Source of the DNA: Campylobacter pinnipediorum subsp. caledonicus
GTDB taxonomy: Bacteria > Campylobacterota > Campylobacteria > Campylobacterales > Campylobacteraceae
Assembly: GCF_002022005.1 (NCBI RefSeq)
Contig: NZ_CP017258.1
Span: 1,364,001 to 1,428,000 of the forward strand
DNA length: 64,000 bases
Reading direction: 5' to 3'
The notes below the pieces were generated by a model, which had not been told where the DNA came from, made no database searches, and saw only the letters and a list, made by a program, of their open reading frames with translations. Shown piece after piece: positions 25,538 through 35,661 of this stretch (position 1 is the first letter of the stretch; every line of letters starts with the position of its first letter). The position numbers and the translations under genes were made by a program.

Positions 25538-26989
25538 CTATCTCTCTGTTAAAGCATTGTTTTTTGCTTTTAAAATAGGTTTTAACAAATAATCTAAGAT
25601 CGTTTTCTTGCCAGTAATAATATCGGCACTCACAATCATACCTACTTTAATTTTAAGTTGTTTTTTCTCATTACCCAAATAATTTTTATCAGTCTCGACC
25701 CTTACAAGATAGTAACTATCTCCGGTTTTCTCATTTGTCTCGGTATCGGCACTTATTTGGGTAACTTTACCTTTTAATCCACCATAAATACTAAAATCAT
25801 AAGCTGTAAACTTAACAACTGTATCAAGCCCTTGTCTCAAAAATGCAACATCAGCCGGTTTAACCTTAATCTCAGCAACAAGCTTATCTTCAACAGGAAC
25901 TATCTCAGCTATGTTTTCTCCAGGTTTTATAACTCCAGAAACAGTATGAATCATAAGCTTACTAACAATACCGTTAACAGGAGACCTAACAAATGTTCGA
26001 TCAACCCTATCGCTTAAATTTATTTGAGATTCATTCAAGCGTGCCATTTCTGCCGAAACTTCATTTAATTCTTTCTTCGCATTGTTTTTAAAAGCTAGTT
26101 TTGACTCTTCTATTTTGTTCTCAACTTCATTGATTGTTGATTGGACCCTAGATATAGATAGTTTTGCTAAATCAAGCTCCCCTTTTAAATCATTAAGTCT
26201 TCTTCTAAACTGTAAATACTCAACCTCACTAACAAGACCTTTTTTAAACAAAGGCTCCATTATGTCTTTTTCTTTAACAGACAAAGAATAACTTCTCTCT
26301 GTTTGTTCTATCTTATTTCTTAACTCTCTTAATTCACTTTGACGCTGAATTAGTTGTTCTGTAAGTATCATTAGTTGTTCATTAAGTTGTGCCTTATTAG
26401 AATTATATAAACTTACTTCATAAAATATAGCCTTGCTATTATTAACATCTCTAACTGAATCGAATTTAAATTCTTTGTCATTAGCTTCGGCATCAAGCCT
26501 TAGAAATTTAGCCTGCAGCTCTTTAAACCTTATTTGTGATTCACCATAACTACTTGAAAAATTTTTGTTATTAATCTTTAAAATAACCTGATCTTTTTTT
26601 ACTTCATCGCCCTCTTTTACTAAAATTTCTTGAACAATACCACCTTCTAGATTTTGTATTGATTGATTTTTGCCTGAAGGAATGATTTTTCCTGTGCCTC
26701 TTGTTATCTCATCTATTTCCGCTTGAGATGACCAAAAAACTAACCAAAAAATAGTAAAAAATATAATATAAAGCAAATTTCTTGAATTTGAAGGTGCTTT
26801 AGCCAAAACAGCCTCTGAAAGACTTGACATGAATCTTATATCATGTGCATCATAATTTTTATTTTTAACATTACAATTGATTCTTTTTGCGGTATTATAA
26901 ATTTCATTTCCAACATCATTTTGAATTTCTATATTTTTATTCAAATTATCTTTAGTAGAATTAATCATTTGATTATTATCTGTATTCAT
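25538..26989 (-). CDS. Type I secretion membrane fusion protein (HlyD/LapC family)
   Basis: 483 residues. A cytoplasmic N-terminus of about 65 residues is followed by one membrane helix (LLYIIFFTIFWLVFW), a biotinyl-lipoyl-like strand region (SIQNLEGGIVQEILVKEGDEV), a long coiled-coil hairpin (about 150-330) and the C-terminal half of the lipoyl domain (FVRSPVNGIVSKLMI). It bridges the inner-membrane ABC exporter and the TolC-type outer membrane channel. It is 3 bases downstream of the ABC exporter gene. Confidence 0.93.
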   Translation of the reverse strand: MNTDNNQMINSTKDNLNKNIEIQNDVGNEIYNTAKRINCNVKNKNYDAHDIRFMSSLSEAVLAKAPSNSRNLLYIIFFTIFWLVFWSSQAEIDEITRGTGKIIPSGKNQSIQNLEGGIVQEILVKEGDEVKKDQVILKINNKNFSSSYGESQIRFKELQAKFLRLDAEANDKEFKFDSVRDVNNSKAIFYEVSLYNSNKAQLNEQLMILTEQLIQRQSELRELRNKIEQTERSYSLSVKEKDIMEPLFKKGLVSEVEYLQFRRRLNDLKGELDLAKLSISRVQSTINEVENKIEESKLAFKNNAKKELNEVSAEMARLNESQINLSDRVDRTFVRSPVNGIVSKLMIHTVSGVIKPGENIAEIVPVEDKLVAEIKVKPADVAFLRQGLDTVVKFTAYDFSIYGGLKGKVTQISADTETNEKTGDSYYLVRVETDKNYLGNEKKQLKIKVGMIVSADIITGKKTILDYLLKPILKAKNNALTER

Positions 26990-26992
26990 TAT

Positions 26993-29131
26993 TTATTTCC
27001 CGCTTAATTTTTTTAAAATCTCATCTCTATTACCATCAAGTAATACTTTGCCATTATCAAGAACTATAATTCTATCTACCAAATCAAGTAAAGACATTCT
27101 GTGAGTAACTAAAACCATCGTTTTATTTGCTAAGTTTATTTTTAAATTTTGTTTTAGTTTGTTTTCAACGGTGCTATCTAAGGAATTTGTAGGCTCATCG
27201 AGCAAAATTATAGGACTATCAAGCAAAAATGCTCTTGCTAGCGCTATACTTTGTCTTTGGCCTCCACTTATACCATCTCCACGCTCAAGAACTGGCATAT
27301 CAAAACCCAAAGGATGCATGTTAACATATTCATCAACGCCACTTATTTTTGCAGCTCTAATAATTTGCATATCATCAGCATAAGGTGCTTTTTGAACTAT
27401 ATTTTCCCTAACCGTTCCTTTAAATAACAAAACATCTTGTGGAACATATGCTATATTTCTTCTTAAGTCAGCTGGATCGATTTGATTTATATCGATTCCA
27501 TCTATAAGCACAGAACCATCTGTCGGTGCATATAAGCCAAGCATAAGCTTTTGTATAGTTGTTTTTCCAGAGCCATTTCTTCCAATTATTGCAACTTTTT
27601 CTCCAACTTGTATTGTAAAATTAACTCTATCCAAAGAACCTTTTACTGTTTCAGGATATGCAAAGCTAACATTTTTAAATTCTATTTTACCTTGAAAAGT
27701 ATTTCTTCTAACAAATTTTTTACCTTCTGGTCTTTCAACTGGCATATTCATGATATTATCTATACCTTTATATGCTGTTTTTGTTTGTTCAAAATTAGCC
27801 ACAAGCGCAGCTACTTGCCCCATTGGAGCAATAGCACGCCCAGAGAGAATAACAGTTGCTATCAAACCACCCATAGTAAGGTTAGTATCTTTAATCATAT
27901 AAACACCCATAACAACGATCGCAATTGTGTTAAGATGTACCAAGAAAGCAGTTATTGTAGTTATAGATGTTGTTATCATCTTTGATTTTATGCTTCTGCT
28001 AGATATTTCACCAGTAGCCTCTTCCCAATTCCACTGAACATGACCACTTGCACCAAGTGTTTTTATCGTTTCAAGTCCATTTAGACTTTCTATTAATATA
28101 CCATTTTTTGCAGCAGACGCCTCAAATGTGCTTTTTATTGCATTTTGCAAAGGATTTTTAATTGAAAATGTGTATATAAGTATAATAAACATAGTTGCAA
28201 TAGGTGCAAAAACCAAATAGCTACCTATAAAATAAATAGTAAGCAAAAATATTATAGAAAATGGTAAATCAACAATAGCAGCCAAAGATGCCGAAGAAAA
28301 GAAATTTCTTATAACATCAAATTCTTTAAGATTACTAGCAAAAGAGCCTACTGATTTTGGTCTATTTGTTAATTTTAAATCCATAACTCTTTCAAAAAGA
28401 ATAGAGCTCATAATAATATCGCTTTTTTTACCAGCAATTTCAAGAAAATAAGACCTTATAAATTTTAAGAAAAAATCTATCAAATACACAACTAAAACAC
28501 CAATAGCCAAAACCCATAATGTTTCAACAGCATTATTAGGAACAACCCTATCATAAACATTCATTGTAAAAAGAGGACTAGCAAGAACAAATAAATTTAT
28601 AATAAAAGTAGCTATAATAACATCAAAATATATTTTTTTTGATTTTTTAAGTGTTCCCCAAAACCAATGCTCTTTAGTATTTTCAAGCAAATGTGAAGAA
28701 CTAGACTCATCTGGAGAAAATTCTTTTTTTAGATAATAAGCATAGCCAAGGTATTCATTCTTTAATTTTTCTAATTCTATAGTGCTAACACCATTTGCTA
28801 TATCTGGAACTATAATATTTGCTGTAGTTTTATCTGAGTTTATACTCTGAAGTATGCAAGCTCTTTTACCTCTTAGCATTAATATACAAGGTAAAACAAG
28901 AGGGGATATGTCTTCAAGTTGTTTTTTTACAAGAGTAGAAGCAAACCCTGCCCTCATAGCAGCTCTTGAAAAAAGTGATTTTGAACCACTTAATGAAAAC
29001 AGCTCAACCTCTTCTCCATCTTCAACAGGAAGACCTATGGTTAGGGCATCTGCACTATAAGGATTGTTATGAAGCTTTGTAAAAATGACAAGACATTCTA
29101 ATAATTCATCTTTTTTTACTGTATTTAACAT
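26993..29131 (-). CDS. Type I secretion ABC exporter (LapB family)
   Basis: 712 residues in three parts: an N-terminal peptidase-C39-like domain (about 1-130) that lacks an obvious catalytic Cys, a membrane domain (about 160-440) and an ATP-binding domain (about 480-705). Walker A is GRNGSGKTT, the signature is SGGQRQS and Walker B ends in ILLDEPTNSLD. The inactive C39-like domain marks exporters of large RTX adhesins, which bind but do not cleave the substrate. It sits between the LapD-like and HlyD-like genes. Confidence 0.95.
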   Translation of the reverse strand: MLNTVKKDELLECLVIFTKLHNNPYSADALTIGLPVEDGEEVELFSLSGSKSLFSRAAMRAGFASTLVKKQLEDISPLVLPCILMLRGKRACILQSINSDKTTANIIVPDIANGVSTIELEKLKNEYLGYAYYLKKEFSPDESSSSHLLENTKEHWFWGTLKKSKKIYFDVIIATFIINLFVLASPLFTMNVYDRVVPNNAVETLWVLAIGVLVVYLIDFFLKFIRSYFLEIAGKKSDIIMSSILFERVMDLKLTNRPKSVGSFASNLKEFDVIRNFFSSASLAAIVDLPFSIIFLLTIYFIGSYLVFAPIATMFIILIYTFSIKNPLQNAIKSTFEASAAKNGILIESLNGLETIKTLGASGHVQWNWEEATGEISSRSIKSKMITTSITTITAFLVHLNTIAIVVMGVYMIKDTNLTMGGLIATVILSGRAIAPMGQVAALVANFEQTKTAYKGIDNIMNMPVERPEGKKFVRRNTFQGKIEFKNVSFAYPETVKGSLDRVNFTIQVGEKVAIIGRNGSGKTTIQKLMLGLYAPTDGSVLIDGIDINQIDPADLRRNIAYVPQDVLLFKGTVRENIVQKAPYADDMQIIRAAKISGVDEYVNMHPLGFDMPVLERGDGISGGQRQSIALARAFLLDSPIILLDEPTNSLDSTVENKLKQNLKINLANKTMVLVTHRMSLLDLVDRIIVLDNGKVLLDGNRDEILKKLSGK

Positions 29132-29134
29132 TTT

Positions 29135-31084
29135 TTATCCAATATTTTTTGTGTTATCAATATAATTTCCTTGCATGCTTTTTATACCAAGTTCAATCAA
29201 TTTATTTTTTTGTTCTTCATTTTCTACACCTATAGCTATTATATCAATTCCTTTTGAACTTGTTATAGTATCTAGTGATTTTTTGGTATATTCACCCTCT
29301 TTATCACCAAAGAAATCTATAATATTTACCGATCTAATTTTAACATAATCAGGGCTCAAGTCTTTTAGTTTTTCTATGCTCCTAGGGTTTATGTCAAAAT
29401 GATCTAAACCAAAGCCAAACCTATATTCTCTTAAAATAGAAGCGAGTTTTAATACTCTAGATATAGATATATCATCCTTATTTGGAATTTCTATATATAT
29501 TTTAGTTTTTGAACTAAGCCTAATATTTTTAAACAAATTTGTTAATTTATCAAAATTTTCATCAGAGCTTACTACTTCTTTGCCCAGGTTAATTGCAATA
29601 GCATTTTCATTAAAAATATTCTCTGATATCATATTTTTTACTTTTTCTATTACGTAAAAATCAAGTAACGCGCTCAAACCAAGCTCGTTCACCATAGGCA
29701 TAAAATAAGAAGCCATCTGCCATTTATTATTTTTATCAACCAATCTTAAATATAACTCCATATGTTCTAAATCACCATCTAAATTTAAAACATTTTGAGA
29801 AGCAAATTTAAACATATCATCTCTCATTGAGTTCATTATAAGAGTTCTATACTCTTCTTTACCTAGCACTAATGTATGTTTTTTGTTTTCAAAAATTTTA
29901 TAATTAAAGCTTCCGTTTGCTTTAGATTCTGCCAATGTAAAATCTGCTGATGTTAAAATTTGCTTTAAACTACTCTCTGGACCATAATCAACAATAGCCA
30001 TATTTACACCAAAAATATTATCATTCACCCCAAAACATGATATAGAACTCTTGACATCTTTTATGCTATTATCAATAAAATTTAAAATTTTATTTGAAGA
30101 TAATCCGGCAAACAAAACCATAAAATCACTATCTGATATTTTAGAAACAAAAGATGTTTTATCTATATCTTGTGAATTTTTATTAAAACTTTGTGAAATT
30201 TCTTTTAAAAAGCTCTGCAACCTTTCAAAGCCTAAATTATTTTTAAGATTTATTAAATTGTTGCAACTAATCAACACAATGCAACCTCTAGAATACTCCT
30301 CACTAGAAAGATATTCAGAAAACTTTGTTTGAAAATATCTTCTATTATAAAGCCCTGTTGCAGAATCCATATAGAGCAATTCTTGATATTTATTTAAAGT
30401 CTGGGCTTCTTTTTCAAATATATTTTTTACCTTATCAACCATTGAGTTCATAGCTAAGACCATATGTTTTAAATCTGTAGTAAAAGGTATTTCATCTTGT
30501 ATAATAAATTTATTTCCAAGAATAGCTTCTGCTTGGGTTTGAGCCCTTGTAAGAGGTCTAAATATAAACTTTAATCCAACATAAACAAATAAAATCATAG
30601 TAATAAAAATTAAAGAAAGAGCAATAAATATGCTTTTGATACTATTATACAATTCATAATAAGCCATTCCTATACTACTTTGAACATAAAGTGTACCAAA
30701 CTGACTCCAACCTGACATGATTTCACTTTTTGCAACAGGAGAATTAAATTTTATATTTTTAGCAAACCAATCAGGAATTCCAGCAAGCGAAAGCTTTTGG
30801 TTATTTTCGACTAAAACATTTCCATCAACATCAACTAATTTAATCATTTGATAATATCCACTATCAAAAATAGAATTAATCATAGTTTCAACCAATGTAG
30901 TATCTCCGGCTTCAATTGATGGTTTAATAGACAATCCCAAAGAAGTTGCTGTATGACTAGCGTTAGTACCCAACTGGTCATCTATATAATTATTTAAACT
31001 ATTGAAATTTATAAAACCTACTGCTAAAAATATAATAAACCCAAAAGCAATAATAGCAACCATAATTTGTTTAAAAAGTGTCAT
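29135..31084 (-). CDS. LapD-type c-di-GMP receptor with degenerate GGDEF and EAL domains
   Basis: 649 residues. Membrane helix at about 8-28, periplasmic LapD/MoxY-type domain to about 145 with the characteristic GIPDWF (Trp106), second helix at about 148-172, HAMP, GGDEF-like domain and EAL-like domain. The GGDEF site reads SDSDF (317-321), and the EAL site reads ELYLRL (about 443-448), so neither cyclase nor phosphodiesterase activity is expected. Such proteins bind c-di-GMP in the EAL domain and, through the periplasmic domain, sequester LapG. The adjacent gene is a LapG-type protease (overlap 4 bases). Confidence 0.9.
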   Translation of the reverse strand: MTLFKQIMVAIIAFGFIIFLAVGFINFNSLNNYIDDQLGTNASHTATSLGLSIKPSIEAGDTTLVETMINSIFDSGYYQMIKLVDVDGNVLVENNQKLSLAGIPDWFAKNIKFNSPVAKSEIMSGWSQFGTLYVQSSIGMAYYELYNSIKSIFIALSLIFITMILFVYVGLKFIFRPLTRAQTQAEAILGNKFIIQDEIPFTTDLKHMVLAMNSMVDKVKNIFEKEAQTLNKYQELLYMDSATGLYNRRYFQTKFSEYLSSEEYSRGCIVLISCNNLINLKNNLGFERLQSFLKEISQSFNKNSQDIDKTSFVSKISDSDFMVLFAGLSSNKILNFIDNSIKDVKSSISCFGVNDNIFGVNMAIVDYGPESSLKQILTSADFTLAESKANGSFNYKIFENKKHTLVLGKEEYRTLIMNSMRDDMFKFASQNVLNLDGDLEHMELYLRLVDKNNKWQMASYFMPMVNELGLSALLDFYVIEKVKNMISENIFNENAIAINLGKEVVSSDENFDKLTNLFKNIRLSSKTKIYIEIPNKDDISISRVLKLASILREYRFGFGLDHFDINPRSIEKLKDLSPDYVKIRSVNIIDFFGDKEGEYTKKSLDTITSSKGIDIIAIGVENEEQKNKLIELGIKSMQGNYIDNTKNIG

Positions 31085-31746
31085 AAACCCTCTTTCTTTA
31101 TTCTATCAACCAAATCAACCCATTTAGGATTTTGTTTTTTATTCCCTCCTGGAACAACCTGCCCTAGACCTTCTTGCTTGGCTAAATATAAAGAATCTCC
31201 ATTAAAACTATATACTGGAATTAAATCTTTTCTTTGTGTAGCAATTTTAATATTTCCATTAATATTATCTAAAATAAGTGGTATTGATTTTGGTGTTTCG
31301 TAGTATGATAAAACCATGTGAGCTTGATTATATTTAATAGCTTTTACATAAGTGAAATAAAGTTTATTTGTATCAATACCAAGCTGTTTTAAAGTAAAAT
31401 ATTTGGCTATAACATAATCTTCACAATCGCCAGCGCCTTTACCTACAAACTCCATTCTAGTAGCCCAATAATCTTTTTTATTCCAAACCTTCAAGTCATC
31501 TTGCCATCTAAATGAATTAAAAAAATTATTAACTCGGACTAATTTTTCACTTTCACTTGCATTGGCAATTGAACTCATTAAGCTATTTAAAGCAACAGCT
31601 CTTCTTCTTGCACTTTCTCCATAACGTATCTCAATATTTTTAATAGCTGATGATTTTATAAAATCATCAGCTAAAACAAAAAAAATATAACAAAATAAAA
31701 ATATAAAAGGTAAATTAAAAAAAATTTTACCTTTATTTTTGATCAT
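31081..31746 (-). CDS. LapG-type transglutaminase-like cysteine protease (copy 2)
   Basis: 221 residues, a hydrophobic N-terminus (about 9-26) likely a signal peptide or anchor. Triad Cys108 in GAGDCEDYV, His143 in QAHMVLS and Asp160 in LILDNI. It is directly upstream of and overlaps the LapD-type gene, the usual lapG-lapD arrangement, so this copy is the best candidate for the LapD-controlled protease. The two copies in this operon are clearly related but diverged, with different spacing between the catalytic Cys and His. Confidence 0.87.
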   Translation of the reverse strand: MIKNKGKIFFNLPFIFLFCYIFFVLADDFIKSSAIKNIEIRYGESARRRAVALNSLMSSIANASESEKLVRVNNFFNSFRWQDDLKVWNKKDYWATRMEFVGKGAGDCEDYVIAKYFTLKQLGIDTNKLYFTYVKAIKYNQAHMVLSYYETPKSIPLILDNINGNIKIATQRKDLIPVYSFNGDSLYLAKQEGLGQVVPGGNKKQNPKWVDLVDRIKKEGL

Positions 31747-31755
31747 TTAAGGAAA

Positions 31756-33504
31756 TTACCTCAAATCATTCTCAATACTGCATGCACCTTGTATATATTT
31801 TTTAGCAAATCCTGGTTCAAAACTATCAGTTATAAGACCCATATTGTCTAATAATCTATATTTAGCATACAATAAAGCTGTTTCGTTATCTATAGTCTCT
31901 TTTAAAGCGCTATTATACTCATTTTCAGCATCTAGCAAATTAATTAAATCTCTACGACCTATTTTAAATTCATCCTGATATGAATCGAGAGTTAATTTAG
32001 CATACTCAACATGCTCGTTTAAATAAGCCATTTTCTTTTGTTCTAATACATAATTTTGCCAAGAAAATTTCAAACTTTCTTGCAAATCTCTAGTAAGGGC
32101 ATCTAAAGCTTGCTGCTCTTGTGATACAAGTAGCTGACTCTTTTCTTTATCTAATTTATCTATGCCTTTATTATAAATATTATATTTAAATCTGAGCAAT
32201 GCATCAAATGTTGCATCTTCATAATTATCATATAAAACATTACTATGATCATATTTTCCAGAAACTTCTAAATCAAGCTTTGGTTTAAAAGGCGCTTCTT
32301 TTTCTTTTACAACAGATTCAGACATTGCTATATTTGATTTTTGAACTAATATAGAAGGATTGCACAGCATAGCTCTATCATAAACATCTTTTTCTGAACT
32401 AGGTAATATTATTTGAAATTCTGGAAATGTTAATTTTTCAACTTCAACTTTATGTCCATATAGTTTTTCAAATGTTGTAACGGCATCTATATAATTATTT
32501 TGAGCTGAGATTAAATTAGACTGAGCCAAAGTATATCTAGAACCAGCTTGTCTCTCTTCTGATGCAACACCAAAACCAGCCTGAGCCCTTTCTCTTATTT
32601 GGTTGTAAATTTCTTCATGACTTTTTACGCTTTGCTCTTCGATATCAAGTATCTTTTTAGTTTTTATAAGTTCCAAATAAGCATTAACAACCTGCAAAGA
32701 TAATCTATCCGCAGTTTGAGAAATACTATATGCAGCAGAATCAAGCCTTGCATTTTGAGAATTTATTCTATTTTTATCAGCACCACCATTATAGATATTT
32801 TCTGTTAATGTCAATGTTGAACCACTTACCCTTCCATCACCTTTTCTTGTAGAAGAACCATCATCTAGACGTTTTGATTCATAGCCAACATGGGACGAAA
32901 GATCAAGAGTGGGATAATAAGCATTTTTTGCTATTTTCAAATCTTTTCCAACTTGTAAATAACTAAACTCCGAAGCTTTAATATTAGGATTTTCATTTAA
33001 AACAGTTTTTACAACGCTATCTAAGGATAATGTTTTTTTATTTATGAAGTTAGATTGTTCATCTGCTTTATCAATTGGCATATCGTTTACTACCGGTTGA
33101 GATAAATATTCATCTATTAATGGCTTGTGTTGACTAGTTTGAACATCTTTGATATTTTCACTAACAATTTTATAGTCACTTTCTTTTTTTATTTTTATAA
33201 AGGAATCTTCATGTCCAGAAACTTGTCTTATTTTAGACAAAAGTTTATCGGCTTCGACTTTAGAAATTGGTTTTGTATCAACAAATAAAACTTTTTGCTT
33301 ATTGCCAGACACATAACTGTCAAATTTATATAAATCACCAGCACCTTTTACTCTTTCTTGTAATTCATTGATAACACTGCTTATAGCTTCATCACTTCTA
33401 TTTTTATCATAAGTACCAACAAAAATTCTATAGGCTAAATCTTCAGCATTTAAACAAGAAATACCAAGAGCCACAAAAACACTAACAGAGACAACTTTTT
33501 TCAT
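31756..33504 (-). CDS. TolC-family outer membrane efflux protein with N-terminal SPOR-like domain
   Basis: About 582 residues from the start at 33504. The signal peptide (about 1-20 of that start) is followed by a segment beginning YRIFVGTYDKNRSDEAISS, resembling a SPOR (peptidoglycan-binding) domain, up to about residue 105, then a linker and two outer-membrane-efflux repeats (about 160-570). It is the outer-membrane channel of the type I system (LapE role). I prefer 33504 over the ATG at 33516 because AAAAGG abuts the first ATG and stands about 11 bases from the second. A SPOR-like extension on a TolC protein is unusual. Confidence 0.85.
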   Translation of the reverse strand: MKKVVSVSVFVALGISCLNAEDLAYRIFVGTYDKNRSDEAISSVINELQERVKGAGDLYKFDSYVSGNKQKVLFVDTKPISKVEADKLLSKIRQVSGHEDSFIKIKKESDYKIVSENIKDVQTSQHKPLIDEYLSQPVVNDMPIDKADEQSNFINKKTLSLDSVVKTVLNENPNIKASEFSYLQVGKDLKIAKNAYYPTLDLSSHVGYESKRLDDGSSTRKGDGRVSGSTLTLTENIYNGGADKNRINSQNARLDSAAYSISQTADRLSLQVVNAYLELIKTKKILDIEEQSVKSHEEIYNQIRERAQAGFGVASEERQAGSRYTLAQSNLISAQNNYIDAVTTFEKLYGHKVEVEKLTFPEFQIILPSSEKDVYDRAMLCNPSILVQKSNIAMSESVVKEKEAPFKPKLDLEVSGKYDHSNVLYDNYEDATFDALLRFKYNIYNKGIDKLDKEKSQLLVSQEQQALDALTRDLQESLKFSWQNYVLEQKKMAYLNEHVEYAKLTLDSYQDEFKIGRRDLINLLDAENEYNSALKETIDNETALLYAKYRLLDNMGLITDSFEPGFAKKYIQGACSIENDLR

Positions 33505-33798
33505 ATTATTTAACATCCTTTTCTGCGAATTAATAAAAATTCAGCTAATTATAATTATACTTTAATTATGATTAAAAATCAATATAAAAAAATATTTTAA
33601 TCTATATTTAATTATTGTATTTTTATTTACAAAATATTAGGCCAAGCCTGATTGTATTTTAAATAAAAGATTTTTACTTTAAGTTTTATCTTGCAAGTTG
33701 GTCAAGAATATTTTAAAATTAACTTTTATTTAATTCTGTTATGATTTTACTATACAATTATAATTCCGTAAAAGTCATTTATATGCCTTTAATTATAG
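33505..33798. other. Intergenic region upstream of the secretion operon
   Basis: About 290 bases between the hemN stop and the tolC-type start, very AT-rich, no gene. It holds two overlapping TATAAT-like boxes on the minus strand (33548-33553 and 33554-33559), the likely promoter of the secretion operon. I see no strong terminator for hemN. A short AGGC/GCCT hairpin near 33640 is too weak to call. Confidence 0.5.
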
Positions 33799-35160
33799 TT
33801 ATATAGTTTTTGAAAAGCGTCTTAAATTTTCAGGAAGCTTCTTTAAGTACTCATCAAAACACATAGCTATATTTCTAATTATCATACTGCCAGTCTGATT
33901 TACAATTATTTTCTTATCTTTTATCTCAAAAAAGTCTTTTAAATAATCAAGCTCTTGCAATTCATCATTAAAATGATCAAAAAAGTCTATACTAAACTCA
34001 TCTTCTATTGATTTTATATCAAGCATAAAATTGCTCATTAGGCTCATTATTACAGCTTTTCTAAGGAGATCTTCATCACTTAGATAAATACCTTTTGAAT
34101 AAGGAAGCCTATCATTGTCAATAGCTTGTTCGTACAAATCCAAATCTTTATGATTTTGAGAATAATGGCGTTTGCATTCAGATATACTAGTAACGCCTAT
34201 ACCTATAAGATCAGATCCGCCCTTTGTCGTATATCCTTGGAAATTTCTATGCAAACTACCATTTTTTAAAGCCTTAAACAACTCATCATTTGGCTTTGCA
34301 AAGTGATCCATTCCTATCATGCTATAGCCATTACTTGTAAAAAATTCTATCGTATGTTTTAAAATTTCAAGTTTTGTTTTCGGATTTGGCAATGTCGCCT
34401 CATCAAATTTTCTCATAGTCTTCTTAATCCAAGGAACATGAGCATAATTAAACACAGCAAGCCTATCAGGGTTTAATATAAGTGCCTTTTGTAAGGTATC
34501 TTTAAAACTATCTAAACTCTGATAAGGAAGGCCGTAAATAAGATCCATATTAATTGAGTTTATGCCATATCTTCTAGCTAATTCTACTGCATTTTTAGTA
34601 ACTTCAAATGGCTGAATTCTATGAATTTCTTTTTGGACATCATCATTAAAATCTTGAACACCATAGCTAATTCTATTAAATCCGTGAGATGTTAAAACTT
34701 TTATCTGATCTTCATTTAAAAATCTAGGATCGATCTCACAGCTTATCTCGGCATCATCTGTGAAATTTGTAAATTTAGACTTAATTATATTTATAATTCT
34801 ATCTAGTTGCTCTGCGCTATAAAAAGTTGGAGTTCCTCCACCAAAATGAAGCTGTAAAACAGGTATTTTGGTATCAAGATATCTGCTTAGGATTTCTATC
34901 TCTTTTTGCAAATATCCTATATAACGCTCTTTTTTATCTTCTTTGCTGGTATAAATGACATTACAGCCACAAAAATAACAGGCACTTCTACAAAATGGAA
35001 GATGAAAATAAAGAGATAATGGTCTTGACTTATCTTTGCTTTGTAGTTGTTTTAAATAATCTTCATAGCTAAACTTATCGCTAAACTCGGGTGCCGTCGG
35101 ATAACTTGTATATCTAGGACCAGGTCTTGAATGCTTTACATAAGCGTCAAAATCAATCAT
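33799..35160 (-). CDS. hemN: Oxygen-independent coproporphyrinogen III oxidase
   Basis: 453-residue radical-SAM enzyme that makes protoporphyrinogen IX from coproporphyrinogen III without oxygen. The cluster motif C-x3-C-x2-C is in [10 protein letters not shown] near residues 57-66, followed by HFGGGTPTF and an SAM-binding region. [12 protein letters not shown] at the N-terminus is typical of HemN. It overlaps the DUF2603-type gene by 8 bases and shares an operon with argF and hemB, the order seen in C. jejuni. Confidence 0.95.
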   Translation of the reverse strand: MIDFDAYVKHSRPGPRYTSYPTAPEFSDKFSYEDYLKQLQSKDKSRPLSLYFHLPFCRSACYFCGCNVIYTSKEDKKERYIGYLQKEIEILSRYLDTKIPVLQLHFGGGTPTFYSAEQLDRIINIIKSKFTNFTDDAEISCEIDPRFLNEDQIKVLTSHGFNRISYGVQDFNDDVQKEIHRIQPFEVTKNAVELARRYGINSINMDLIYGLPYQSLDSFKDTLQKALILNPDRLAVFNYAHVPWIKKTMRKFDEATLPNPKTKLEILKHTIEFFTSNGYSMIGMDHFAKPNDELFKALKNGSLHRNFQGYTTKGGSDLIGIGVTSISECKRHYSQNHKDLDLYEQAIDNDRLPYSKGIYLSDEDLLRKAVIMSLMSNFMLDIKSIEDEFSIDFFDHFNDELQELDYLKDFFEIKDKKIIVNQTGSMIIRNIAMCFDEYLKKLPENLRRFSKTI

Positions 35161-35638
35161 TACTTGCCTCTTTTTTAATTTTCATAATCTCTTTCATGTC
35201 TACAAATAAATTTGGATATTGTTTTTTAATAGTTCTTAAAAGTTTATCAAGATCCACACTAAATCCATTTTTGTTTTCATTTTTTGCTATTTTTTTAATC
35301 TCATCCATAGCAACAACCCAAACATCACTAAAATCAATAGGGATATTTTGCCATATTGTCTTTTCAAGTTTTAGATCAAAATTTTCTTTTTGTGTTTTTC
35401 TATAAGCTTGTATCAAATCAGAAAGAGATTTTACAGACACCATTGTATGTAAATTTTGATTTTCATCTATACCAAACCAAGGTTCTATGCCATCCCAAGA
35501 GCCACTTTTTAAGCTCAAAGCTCTCTCGTTTGGATTTTCAGTTGGAGTTATTTCAAATATAGTTCTTTCTTCTTCTTCCAATCCAAGAGAGTTACTTATC
35601 TCATCTATTTTTTCATAAGCACTTTTCTTTTCATTCAT
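35153..35638 (-). CDS. Conserved epsilonproteobacterial protein, UPF0763/DUF2603-like
   Basis: 161 residues, acidic to neutral, no signal peptide. I recognise it as a family restricted to Campylobacter and Helicobacter relatives, with conserved [36 protein letters not shown]-like stretches. Function unknown. It lies between hemN and argF in C. jejuni too. It overlaps hemN by 8 bases and starts 23 bases after argF. Confidence 0.8.
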   Translation of the reverse strand: MNEKKSAYEKIDEISNSLGLEEEERTIFEITPTENPNERALSLKSGSWDGIEPWFGIDENQNLHTMVSVKSLSDLIQAYRKTQKENFDLKLEKTIWQNIPIDFSDVWVVAMDEIKKIAKNENKNGFSVDLDKLLRTIKKQYPNLFVDMKEIMKIKKEASND

Positions 35639-35661
35639 AATCTAATTCCTTAATTATAACT

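Noticed and set aside
33640-33650. Short AGGC/GCCT hairpin downstream of hemN as terminator
   Set aside because: Four-base stem and no U tract; it falls within chance expectation.
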